Numbered from the stretch's first letter, positions 8,159 to 15,411 are shown. The stretch is 15,415 bases of DNA from an uncultured Phenylobacterium sp. (GCA_945952175.1 CAMFHW010000034.1:1-15415); one strand, 5' to 3'. A program made the numbers and translations. The notes: generated by a model not told the origin, from the sequence alone.

Positions 8159-8620
8159 ATGGCCGCCGACACCGCCGTCTCTCCGGGCGCGGAACTGATC
8201 ACCATCCAGGTGGGCGCCCAGCGCTTCGCCATCGACATCATGGCGGTGCGCGAGATTCGCGGCTGGACCCAGTCGACCCGCCTGCCGCACGCTCCGCCCT
8301 ATGTGCTGGGCATGATCAATTTGCGCGGCGCGGTCCTGCCGGTGATCGACCTCGGCGCCAAGCTCGGCCTGGGCGTGACCAAGGCCGGGACCTCGTCGGT
8401 GGTCGTGGTGGTCGAGGTCCAGGGCCGCCAGCTCGGCCTGGTGGTCGACGCGGTCTGCGACATCATCACCCTGACCGAGGGCGCGGTTCAGCCGCCGCCG
8501 GAGGTGGGCGAGCCGACCATCCGCGAGGTGGTCTGGGGGGTCGTGAACAGCGACGAGGGCATCGTCACCCTGCTGTCCCTGGACGCCGTCCTGCCCCAGA
8601 CGGTCGAGATCGCGGCCTAG
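8159..8620 (+). CDS. cheW: Chemotaxis coupling protein CheW
   Basis: 153 residues, essentially one CheW domain from about residue 12 to 148. It links chemoreceptors to the kinase CheA at the inner face of the membrane. Diagnostic segments are ELITIQVGAQRFAIDIMAVREI, split here as the first beta strands, and NLRGAVLPVIDL at 54-65, the most conserved CheW block; GLVVDAVCDII follows. The ATG at 8159 is chosen over 8141 because of the strong GGGAGGAG ribosome site 8 nt upstream; the earlier start would overlap the receptor's last codons and lacks one. The gap to the receptor stop is 2 nt, so the two are one operon. No cheA, cheR or cheB is in the window, so this pair probably feeds a kinase encoded elsewhere. 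Its TAG overlaps the stop of the convergent SOD-like gene. Confidence 0.95.
   Translation: MAADTAVSPGAELITIQVGAQRFAIDIMAVREIRGWTQSTRLPHAPPYVLGMINLRGAVLPVIDLGAKLGLGVTKAGTSSVVVVVEVQGRQLGLVVDAVCDIITLTEGAVQPPPEVGEPTIREVVWGVVNSDEGIVTLLSLDAVLPQTVEIAA
8617..8620. other. Overlapping convergent stop codons (CTAG)
   Basis: The four bases CTAG give TAG to cheW on the plus strand (8618-8620) and TAG to the SOD-like gene on the minus strand (8619-8617). There is no intergenic DNA between the genes, so any transcript terminator must lie inside the opposite coding sequence or the two transcripts overlap. Confidence 0.9.
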
Positions 8621-9306
8621 GTCGCAACCGCGCGGCCGAAGGCGAGATTGGCGTTCCGCCAGCTCAGCGCTTTCATGACGGCGTCCACGTAAGCCCCCGC
8701 CTTGGCCCCGTAATCCATGTGATAGGCGTGCTCGTACATATCCAGCGCGACGAGCGGCGCCCCGTCGGCCAGGGTCATGGTGTGATCGGCGGCCCAGGTG
8801 TTGACCAGCCGGCCGTCACGGCGGCTCCAGGCGAGCAGGACCCATCCCGAACCGCCGCCCAGCGCCTTGCCTATGCCGGCGAACTCGGCCGCCCACCGCC
8901 CGAAGCTCCCGAAATCGCGTTCGACGGCCTGGCCCAGGGTCTCGCTAGGCCGCTCGGCTGGCCCGAACCCCGCGAAATAGACCTCGTGCAGGATCATGGA
9001 ATTCCAGGCGATCAACTCCTCACGCTTGAGCCCATTCACCCGGAAGCCCGGCGCCGTCGCCGGATCCAGCGATGCGAATTCGGCCGTGATGGCGCCCAGG
9101 CGGTTCACCGCGCCGACATAGTTGTTGTCGTGATGGCTGACCAAAAGCTTCTCGGAAAGGCCCGGCACCGACTTCGGATCGAAGGGCAAGGGCTTGGGTT
9201 GGGGCTTGACCGGCGCGGCGACGGACGCGGGCGCCGCGGCGAGGCCGGCGGCGGCCAGGGCGCCCGCGCCCAGCAATGCGCGGCGGTCGGTTTCGAGGTG
9301 TGGCAC
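8617..9306 (-). CDS. Tat-exported Fe/Mn superoxide dismutase family protein
   Basis: 229 residues from a GTG start at 9306. The N-terminus has a twin-arginine signal (DRRALLGAG, then an Ala-rich stretch to about residue 31), so the folded metalloprotein should reach the periplasm. The C-terminal SOD half is clear: GSGWVLLAWS, and DMYEHAYHMDY with metal ligands Asp189 and His193; His107 (ILHEVYF) fits the second-helix ligand. The N-terminal helix is unusual: SHHDNNY (His58, His59, Tyr63) replaces the canonical HHxKHHxxY, so the first metal ligand and the metal (Fe or Mn) are unclear. Expected role is superoxide dismutation outside the cytoplasm. The GTG has AAGGAG 7 nt upstream; the longer in-frame reading lies in the upstream gene. 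It is the second gene after the ATP-grasp gene, 13 nt gap. Confidence 0.88.
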   Translation of the reverse strand: MPHLETDRRALLGAGALAAAGLAAAPASVAAPVKPQPKPLPFDPKSVPGLSEKLLVSHHDNNYVGAVNRLGAITAEFASLDPATAPGFRVNGLKREELIAWNSMILHEVYFAGFGPAERPSETLGQAVERDFGSFGRWAAEFAGIGKALGGGSGWVLLAWSRRDGRLVNTWAADHTMTLADGAPLVALDMYEHAYHMDYGAKAGAYVDAVMKALSWRNANLAFGRAVAT

Positions 9307-9313
9307 AGGGGGT

Positions 9314-9322
9314 CTCCTTTCA
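9314..9322 (-). promoter_or_regulatory. SOD-like gene ribosome site joined to upstream stop; fixes a GTG start
   Basis: On the minus strand TGAAAGGAG holds the TGA stop of the ATP-grasp gene (9322-9320), followed directly by AAGGAG (9319-9314), 7 nt before GTG 9306. It supports the GTG start and coupled translation of the two genes. Confidence 0.75.
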
Positions 9323-10300
9323 GGCCGAATGAGTGGTGGCGAGCCGTGCGGCGAGCGTGTCGGCGAGCGCCGCAGGGGCTTCGTCGGGCATGGGGAAGAC
9401 CGAGCTCGCATTGATCTCGCAAAGCACGTAGCTGTCCCGCCCTGAGGCGTCGGGCGGACCGAACAGGAAGTCGGCGTCCCAGATGACCGGCAGGTCCGCC
9501 TCGGAGAGGCCGAGCGTCGCGGCGAGTCGTGGGGCCCACTCGCCTTCCATCCGGTGGCGGAGGACCTGGAAGCGGGCGTCATCGGGGCCGGAATAGGCTC
9601 GGCTCGGCGCAGGCCCGGCCTCCGGCGGCATGAGCGCGCGCACCATTTGCCAGCCGAAGCCCGCGACGCGCCCGCCCGACAGGTAGCAGCGGATCATCCC
9701 GTCACCCAGCCGGGGCTGGAAGGCCTGGTCGACGAAGCCCTCCACGTGCTCGAACTCGGCGACGCGATCCGAGAGGAACTGGTCCAAGGGAAGGTCCCGC
9801 ACCGTATGGCGGTCGGCGGCCTCCATCACCCGCACCCGGGCGGGGCCGAGCGCCTCCACCTTCCAGACGCCGCCGCCGCCAGCGCCGCGGTTGGGCTTCA
9901 GGACCTTCGGTCCCGCCGCGACGCGAGCGGGAAAGAGCGTTCGCAGCGCCGCCGCGGTGTCATAGGCGGCGACGCCGCCGCTCCAGCCCAAGGCGGCGGT
10001 CGCCGTGAGCACCCGCTTGACGCCCATGCGATCGATGACGTCCGGATGTCCGCTGATCAGGGCGCCGGCGGCCGCCGCGCGGCGCAGGATGCGGTCGAGG
10101 CCCCGTCGGTCGCGCCCGTCCTGCATCGGATTGACCCAGACGAGCGCGGCGTCGACGCTCTCGAGTTCGGCCCCGAATTCCGCCTCGCGTGCTTCGTCGT
10201 AGCGCAGGAGCCTCGTCGAGATGTGGCGGCTCTCGAGGGCGGCCGCGACGGCCGCCAGCCGCCGGCCGTCGTCGCGAGAAACCAGGGCGATCTTGGGCAT
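9320..10300 (-). CDS. ATP-grasp domain protein (Cj0069-like), substrate unknown
   Basis: 326 residues, predicted cytoplasmic. The layout is that of an ATP-grasp ligase: an N-terminal Rossmann-like region (MPKIALVSRDDG), a middle segment HPDVIDRMGVKRVL, an ATP-binding Lys and glycine loop VLKPNRGAGGGGVWKVE (Lys135), and a Mg2+/ATP motif CEINASSVFPMPDEAP near the C-terminus (Glu295, Asn297). It probably joins a carboxylate to an amine or thiol using ATP; the substrate cannot be read. The resemblance to Cj0069-type proteins is from memory and uncertain. ATG 10300 is preferred over 10348 because GGAGG lies 6 nt upstream (10307-10311) and the fold begins at MPKI. It is the first gene of an operon with the exported SOD-like gene and divergent from ltrA across 293 bp. 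Confidence 0.8.
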   Translation of the reverse strand: MPKIALVSRDDGRRLAAVAAALESRHISTRLLRYDEAREAEFGAELESVDAALVWVNPMQDGRDRRGLDRILRRAAAAGALISGHPDVIDRMGVKRVLTATAALGWSGGVAAYDTAAALRTLFPARVAAGPKVLKPNRGAGGGGVWKVEALGPARVRVMEAADRHTVRDLPLDQFLSDRVAEFEHVEGFVDQAFQPRLGDGMIRCYLSGGRVAGFGWQMVRALMPPEAGPAPSRAYSGPDDARFQVLRHRMEGEWAPRLAATLGLSEADLPVIWDADFLFGPPDASGRDSYVLCEINASSVFPMPDEAPAALADTLAARLATTHSA

Positions 10301-10352
10301 GGGACGCCTCCAATTTCCTGCCGCCAGGGCCAGGACGCCAAGACGCAAGCGA

Positions 10353-10456
10353 CCTGTCCCGGGCGACCGGGTCCAGGGCAGCGCTTGGACGGAGACCGTC
10401 TTCGAAGAGGCCGGGCGCCTGCCAAAGGCCCGACGCCTGAACGCTAGGCCTTTGGC
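10353..10456. repeat. Series of inverted repeats in the ATP-grasp/ltrA divergent region
   Basis: The main element is a perfect 10-bp inverted repeat, GCCAAAGGCC (10421-10430) and GGCCTTTGGC (10447-10456), with a 16-nt spacer. Beside it are GACGG-AGA-CCGTC (10388-10400) and an imperfect CCTGTCCCGG/CCGGGTCCAGG pair (10353-10377). On the minus strand TTGATC (10469-10464) and TAGCGT (10446-10441), 17 bp apart, could be a weak promoter for the ATP-grasp gene; the large palindrome would then straddle its -10 and start. The rest of the 293-bp gap shows nothing I can name. Confidence 0.4.
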
Positions 10457-10593
10457 GAGGCCGGATCAATCCTCGCCGGCGCGCCCGACGCCGTCGTCCC
10501 GGGCCTCGCCCCCGGATGGGGCGGCGAGCGGAAACTCCGCGGTTGAAGCGGCGGCCGCGCGCCCTCACCCTGGGCTCATCGCGAGGAGGGCTC

Positions 10594-11754
10594 ATGGCGG
10601 GACGGTTGTTGCGGGTGCGGGACGGGAGCCATTCGGCTCGGGTGACCTCGGTCGAGCTGTTCTTCGACCTGGTCTTCGTCTTCGCCATCACCCAGATCTC
10701 GCACACCCTGCTGGAGCATCTGACCTGGCGGGGCGCGGCCGAGGCCGGGCTGCTCCTGATGACCATCTGGTGGGGCTGGGTCTACACCGCCTGGTGCACC
10801 AACTGGCTGGAGCCGGACCATCCCTCGGTGCGGCTGGCCCTGTTCTGCCTGATGGCGGCGGGGCTGGTGCTGTCGACCTCGCTGCCCCACGCCTTCGAGG
10901 ACCGGGCGCTGGTGTTCGCCCTGGCCTACGCCGTGTTCCAGCTGGGGCGGACCGGCTTCATCCTGGCGGCGGTGCGGGGCGACCGGCCGCTGTTCGTGAA
11001 CTTCCTGCGGATCGGGGTCTGGCTCGGCGTGGCGGCCGCGATCTGGATCGCCGGGGCCTTGGTCGCGCCGGAGCAGCGCCTGGCGGTGTGGGGCGTCGCG
11101 CTGGCCATCGAGTACGCCGGTCCGGCCGCGGGCTTCTGGACGCCAGGCCTGGGGCGCACGCCGACCGGGGTGTGGAACATCGAGGGCGCGCACCTGGCCG
11201 AGCGCTGCGGCCTGTTCCTGATCATCTGCCTGGGCGAGTCCATCCTGGTGACCGGCGCGACCTTCGCCCGGCTGGGTTGGACGCCCGAGGTGGTGACCGC
11301 CTTCCTGGTCGCCTTCGCCGGCAGCGTGGCCATGTGGTGGATCTATTTCAGCGCCGCGGCGGAGGCGGCCAGCGAGCGCATCGCCGCCTCGGACGATCCG
11401 GGCGCCATGGGCCGCCTGGCCTTCACCTATGTGCCGATCCTGCTGGTGGCCGGGATCGTGGTCTCGGCGGTGGGCGACGAGCTGGTCCTGGCCCATCCGA
11501 CGGGCCATGGCGCACCGGCCACCGCGGCGGCCATCCTCGGCGGGGCGGCGATCTACTTGGCCGGCGCCGTGGCCTTCAAGCGGGCGGTGTTCGGGGTCTG
11601 GTCGGCCTCGCGCCTGTCGGGCCTGCTGGCGCTGGCCGCGCTGGGACCGGCCGCGCCGCACATGGCGCCCCTGGCGCTGGCCGCCGCCGCTAACGGGGTG
11701 CTGATCGTGGTCGCCGGCTGGGAGGCGCTGGCGGTCTCGCGCCAAACTGAATAG
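10594..11754 (+). CDS. ltrA: Low temperature requirement protein A (LtrA) family membrane protein
   Basis: 386 residues, an integral membrane protein with roughly ten hydrophobic segments. The family signature VELFFDLVFVFAITQISH is at residues 20-37, and the second conserved block HLAERCGLFLIICLGESIL is in the middle. The family is named after a Listeria locus needed for growth in the cold; its biochemical role is unknown. The ATG at 10594 is chosen because GAGGAGGG ends 3 nt upstream (10583-10590) and the signature sits at its usual place near the N-terminus. The earlier ATG at 10516 adds an Arg-rich tail with no family character. It is divergent from the ATP-grasp gene and 30 nt ahead of the FAD dehydrogenase gene, so co-transcription with the latter is possible. 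Confidence 0.9.
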   Translation: MAGRLLRVRDGSHSARVTSVELFFDLVFVFAITQISHTLLEHLTWRGAAEAGLLLMTIWWGWVYTAWCTNWLEPDHPSVRLALFCLMAAGLVLSTSLPHAFEDRALVFALAYAVFQLGRTGFILAAVRGDRPLFVNFLRIGVWLGVAAAIWIAGALVAPEQRLAVWGVALAIEYAGPAAGFWTPGLGRTPTGVWNIEGAHLAERCGLFLIICLGESILVTGATFARLGWTPEVVTAFLVAFAGSVAMWWIYFSAAAEAASERIAASDDPGAMGRLAFTYVPILLVAGIVVSAVGDELVLAHPTGHGAPATAAAILGGAAIYLAGAVAFKRAVFGVWSASRLSGLLALAALGPAAPHMAPLALAAAANGVLIVVAGWEALAVSRQTE

Positions 11755-11784
11755 GTATCGCGCCCGCGATCCGCCGAGAGCCCG

Positions 11785-13398
11785 ATGCTGCGCATCACCG
11801 AACTGAAGCTGCCGCTCGACCATGCGCCCGACGCCCTGCGCGCGGCGGTGCTGGCGCGCCTTTCCGTGGCCGACGCCGACCTGGTCTCGATGACGGTGGC
11901 CCGCCGCGCCAACGACGCGCGCCGCAAGAGCGCGATCCTCTGGGTCTATTCGGTCGACGTGGAGGTGAAGGACGAGGCGGCCGTGCTCGCCCGGCTGGCC
12001 GACGATCCCAAGGTCGGGCCGACTCCGGACGAGAGCTATCGCCAGGTGGCGCGGGCGCCGGCCGAACTGAAGCATCGGCCGGTGGTGATCGGGGCGGGCC
12101 CCTGCGGCCTGTTCGCCGGCCTGATCCTGGCGGAGATGGGCTTCAAGCCGATCATCCTCGAGCGCGGCAAGGTGGTGCGCGAGCGGACCAAGGACACCTG
12201 GGGCCTCTGGCGGAAGAGCGAGCTGAACCCGGAATCCAACGTCCAGTTCGGCGAGGGCGGGGCCGGCACCTTCTCGGACGGCAAGCTCTACAGCCAGATC
12301 AAGGACCCGCGGAAGCTGGGCCGCAAGGTGCTGACCGAGTTCGTCGAGGCCGGCGCGCCGCCCGAGATCCTCACCGAGGCCCACCCGCACATCGGCACGT
12401 TCCGGCTGGTGACCATGGTCGAGTCCATGCGCGCCAAGGTGGAGGCCCTGGGCGGCGAGTACCGGTTCGAGAGCAAGGTGGTCGACTTCGAGATCGCCGG
12501 TGAGGGCGCCGGGCGGCGGATCGCCGGCGTGGTTCTGGAGGACGGGAGCCGCATCGGGACCGACCAGGTGGTGCTGGCCCTGGGCCACAGCTCGCGGGAC
12601 ACCTTCGCGCGGCTGTTCGAGCGCGGCGTGCACGTGGAGGCCAAGCCATTCTCGATCGGCTTCCGCATCGAGCATCCGCAGTCCTGGATCGACAGGGCGC
12701 GCTACGGCCCGAGCGCGGGCCACAAGGACCTGGGCGCGGCGGCCTACAGCCTGGCCCACCACTGCTCCAACGGGCGCAGCGTCTATTCCTTCTGCATGTG
12801 TCCGGGCGGCACGGTGGTGGCGGCGGCCTCGGAGCCGGGCCGCGTGGTCACCAACGGCATGAGCCAGTATTCGCGCAACGAGCGGAACGCCAATGCCGGG
12901 ATCGTGGTCGGGATCACGCCCAAGGACTATCCGCACGACGGCCCCCTGGCCGGCATCGAGCTGCAGCGGCGCTGGGAGGAGGCGGCCTTCGAGGCCGGCG
13001 GGCGGACCTATGCGGCGCCGGGCCAGACCGTGGGCGACTTCCTGGCGGGGCGGGCCTCGACGGAGCTCGGCGCCGTGATCCCCTCCTATCGGCCGGGCGT
13101 GACGCCGGCCGACCTTTCGACCTGCCTGCCCGACTATGCGATCGCCGCGATCCGCGAGGCCCTGCCGGCGTTCGGGCGCCAGATCGCCGGTTTCGACGCG
13201 GCCGAGGCGGTGCTGACCGGGGTCGAGACCCGCACCTCCTCGCCCGTGCGGATCACGAGAGGCGGCGACTTCCAGAGCCTGAACACCCGCGGCCTGTTCC
13301 CGGCGGGCGAGGGGGCGGGCTATGCGGGGGGCATCCTCTCGGCGGCGGTCGACGGCATCAAGGTCGCCGAGGCGGTGGCCAAGGCCATCGTGGGCTAA
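11785..13398 (+). CDS. FAD-dependent dehydrogenase, COG2509 type
   Basis: 537 residues, predicted soluble and cytoplasmic. An N-terminal small alpha/beta domain (about 1-90) is followed by a FAD Rossmann fold, VVIGAGPCGLFAGLILAEMG (GxGxxG at 103-108), ending in the ribose-binding acidic residue of ILERG. FGEGGAGTFSDGKLYS (155-170) is characteristic of this uncharacterised dehydrogenase group. A Cys pair in CMCPGG lies at 337-342. The second FAD contact GLFPAGEGAGYAGGILSAA is at 503-521. The substrate is unknown. The start at ATG 11785 has only a weak GAGAG upstream, but the N-terminal domain begins there and no better start is seen. It lies 30 nt after ltrA, so it may depend on that transcript. 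Confidence 0.88.
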   Translation: MLRITELKLPLDHAPDALRAAVLARLSVADADLVSMTVARRANDARRKSAILWVYSVDVEVKDEAAVLARLADDPKVGPTPDESYRQVARAPAELKHRPVVIGAGPCGLFAGLILAEMGFKPIILERGKVVRERTKDTWGLWRKSELNPESNVQFGEGGAGTFSDGKLYSQIKDPRKLGRKVLTEFVEAGAPPEILTEAHPHIGTFRLVTMVESMRAKVEALGGEYRFESKVVDFEIAGEGAGRRIAGVVLEDGSRIGTDQVVLALGHSSRDTFARLFERGVHVEAKPFSIGFRIEHPQSWIDRARYGPSAGHKDLGAAAYSLAHHCSNGRSVYSFCMCPGGTVVAAASEPGRVVTNGMSQYSRNERNANAGIVVGITPKDYPHDGPLAGIELQRRWEEAAFEAGGRTYAAPGQTVGDFLAGRASTELGAVIPSYRPGVTPADLSTCLPDYAIAAIREALPAFGRQIAGFDAAEAVLTGVETRTSSPVRITRGGDFQSLNTRGLFPAGEGAGYAGGILSAAVDGIKVAEAVAKAIVG

Positions 13399-13404
13399 TC
13401 CCCG

Positions 13405-13522
13405 AGTGTCATCCTGGAAAGCGCGTCAGCGCTTGTCCGGGACCCATACGCGCGGGGTCTTCAGGATGGATCGGTGTCTATGGGTCCCGGTCTTCCGCTG
13501 GCGCGGAAACCGGGATGACACT
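13405..13522. repeat. Composite intergenic inverted repeat with nested hairpins (REP/BIME-like)
   Basis: Two 44-nt arms (13405-13448 and 13479-13522) are inverted copies with about 10 mismatches, separated by 30 nt. Each outer end carries (A)GTGTCATCC and each inner end GGGACCCATA. Each arm also holds its own hairpin: AAGCGC-GTCA-GCGCTT in the left arm and TTCCGC-TGGC-GCGGAA in the right. Most of the mismatches between arms fall in these inner stems, where they are compensated, so both hairpins are kept. The element fills most of the 172-nt gap between the FAD dehydrogenase and peptidase genes. It may end or stabilise transcripts. Confidence 0.8.
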
Positions 13523-13570
13523 TGGGGGTGGAGGTGGCGTCCGCGGCCCCAGAGGACTAGACCCATTGGC

Positions 13571-15361
13571 ATGAACGCGCCCGTGAAGCCCGAAACCCTG
13601 CCGCAGTGGCGGCTCGACGACCTCTATGCCGGCCGCGAGGACCCGCGCATCGAGGCCGACCTCGCCGCGGCCAAGGCGGCCAATGACGAGCTCCTCAAGC
13701 TCAAGGGCCGGTTCGTGGCCATGCGGGGCGAGCCGCGACGCCTGGGCGAGATGCTGGACCACGGCATCGGGCTCTACGAGACCGCGACCAACGGCCTGTG
13801 GGGCGTCGGCGCCTACGCCTCGCTGTCGGCCTCGACGGCGCGGGACGACGCGGCCTGGGCCAAGTTCGAGGCCGATTTCCGCACGCGGGCGGCGCAGATC
13901 GGCGCCGAGAGCCTGTTCTTCACCCTGGAGCTCAACCAGATCGAGGACGGCGAGATCGAGCAGGCCTTCAAGGCCCATCCGCCGGCCGCGCGCTGGCGGC
14001 CCTGGATGCGCCGGGTGCGCCTGTCGCGGCCGCACGAGCTGTCGGCGGAGCTGGAGCGGATGCTGGTCGACCGCGGCCCGGCGGTGGCCAACTGGACGCG
14101 GTTGTTCGACGAGACCCTGGCGCGGCTGACCGCCAAGGTGGGGCGCGAGACGCTGACCTTGCCCGAGGCGCTGAACCGCCTGTCGGACCCCGACGGCGGA
14201 CGGCGCAAGGCCGCCGCCCAGGGCCTGGCCAAGGCGCTGGAGGAGCGGACGCCGGTGCTCGGCCTGTCGCTCAACACCCTGGCCTTCGAAAAGCAGGTCG
14301 AGGACCGCTGGCGCAAGTACGAGACCCCGGCCGCCGCCCGGCACCTGGCCAACGAGGTCGACGCCGACGCGGTGGAGGCCCTGGAGGCCGCCGTGGTCGA
14401 GGCCTATCCGTCGGTCTCGCACCGCTACTACGCGCTCAAGGCCAAGGTCATGGGCCGCAAGTCCCTGGACTACTGGGACCGCAACGCCCCGCTGGATACC
14501 GCGGCGCCGCGCACCTATGGCTGGGACGAGGCCAAGGCCATGGTGCTGGAGAGCTTCTCGGACCTCGCGCCCAAGTTCGCCGACACCGCCGGGACCTTCT
14601 TCGCCCAGCCCTGGATCGACGCGCGGCCGCGGGCCGGCAAGCAGTCGGGCGCCTATTCCCACCCGGTGACCGCCAACCGCCACCCCTATGTGTTCCTGAA
14701 CTATATGGGCGAGCGGCGCGATGTCCTGACCCTGGCCCACGAGCTCGGCCACGCGGTGCACCAGACCCTCTGCGCGCCGCTCGGCACCCTCCTGGCCGAC
14801 ACTCCGCTGACGCTCGCCGAGACCGCCTCGATCTTCGGCGAGGGCCTGGTGTTCGAGCGGCTGCTGGCCGGCGCCTCCAAGGCCGAGCGCCGCGGGCTGC
14901 TGGCCGGCAAGATCGAGGACGGGCTGAACACGGTGGTCCGCCAGATCGCCTTCCACCGTTTCGAGACCCGCTTCCACGCCGCGCGGCTGCAGGGCGAGCT
15001 GTCGCCGGACGAGATCGGCGGCCTGTGGCTGGAGATCATGGGCGAGAGCCTGGGACCGGCCATCAAGCTGAACCCGGGCTACGAGCACTACTGGGCCTAT
15101 GTCAGCCACTTCGCCCATGCGCCGTTCTACGTTTACGCCTACGCCTTCGGGGACCTCCTGGTGCGCGGCCTGATGGAGGCGCGGCGGGCGGACCCGGCGG
15201 GCTTCGCCCCGCTCTACGAGGATCTGCTCGCCGCCGGCGGCACGCGGACCTATGTCGAGGCGCTGAAGCCCTTCGGCCTCAATCCGCGCGAGAAGGCCTT
15301 CTGGGCGGCGGGCATGAAGCAGCTCGAACGCCTGGTCGACGAGTTCGAGGCCCTGGTCTGA
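13571..15361 (+). CDS. M3-family oligoendopeptidase (PepF-like) zinc metallopeptidase
   Basis: 596 residues, the usual length for oligoendopeptidase F. No signal peptide is seen, so it is cytoplasmic and should cut short peptides. The zinc site is complete: LAHELGHAVH gives His390, Glu391 and His394, and LAETASIFGE gives the third ligand Glu417, 23 residues later. The helical N-terminal part (about 1-190) precedes the catalytic M3 domain, whose end has the conserved YVSHFAHAPFYVYAYAFGD region with the substrate-contacting His/Tyr residues. The start ATG 13571 opens with MNAPVKPETLPQWRLDDLY, typical of the family. The ribosome site is weak (GAGGA about 14 nt upstream). The longer frame upstream runs through the intergenic repeat and the previous gene. 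It is likely transcribed on its own. Confidence 0.95.
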   Translation: MNAPVKPETLPQWRLDDLYAGREDPRIEADLAAAKAANDELLKLKGRFVAMRGEPRRLGEMLDHGIGLYETATNGLWGVGAYASLSASTARDDAAWAKFEADFRTRAAQIGAESLFFTLELNQIEDGEIEQAFKAHPPAARWRPWMRRVRLSRPHELSAELERMLVDRGPAVANWTRLFDETLARLTAKVGRETLTLPEALNRLSDPDGGRRKAAAQGLAKALEERTPVLGLSLNTLAFEKQVEDRWRKYETPAAARHLANEVDADAVEALEAAVVEAYPSVSHRYYALKAKVMGRKSLDYWDRNAPLDTAAPRTYGWDEAKAMVLESFSDLAPKFADTAGTFFAQPWIDARPRAGKQSGAYSHPVTANRHPYVFLNYMGERRDVLTLAHELGHAVHQTLCAPLGTLLADTPLTLAETASIFGEGLVFERLLAGASKAERRGLLAGKIEDGLNTVVRQIAFHRFETRFHAARLQGELSPDEIGGLWLEIMGESLGPAIKLNPGYEHYWAYVSHFAHAPFYVYAYAFGDLLVRGLMEARRADPAGFAPLYEDLLAAGGTRTYVEALKPFGLNPREKAFWAAGMKQLERLVDEFEALV

Positions 15362-15383
15362 GGGGGCGGCGACACCACACTTC

Positions 15384-15411
15384 GTCATCCTAGGCCTTGT
15401 GCCTAGGACCC
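15384..15411. repeat. Second copy of the intergenic repeat unit, cut by window end
   Basis: GTCATCCT, then a hairpin CCTAGGC-CTTGT-GCCTAGG (15389-15407), then GGACCC repeats the layout of one arm of the element at 13405-13522: same flanks, different inner stem. It lies 22 nt after the peptidase stop and may serve as its terminator. A partner arm would be beyond the window. Confidence 0.65.

Noticed and set aside
10576..12936. Very long open frame (786 residues) on the minus strand across ltrA and the FAD gene
   Set aside because: It spans two well-supported plus-strand genes and their gap, with Gln/Arg/His-rich composition and no recognisable motif; GC-rich shadow.
13399..13570. CRISPR or tRNA-like structure in the peptidase upstream gap
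   Set aside because: There is one inverted pair with no regular direct repeats or spacers, and no cloverleaf with T-loop or acceptor pairing.
13478..15388. Long open frame (636 residues) opposite the M3 peptidase
   Set aside because: Shadow frame; the plus strand carries HEXXH and the family blocks.
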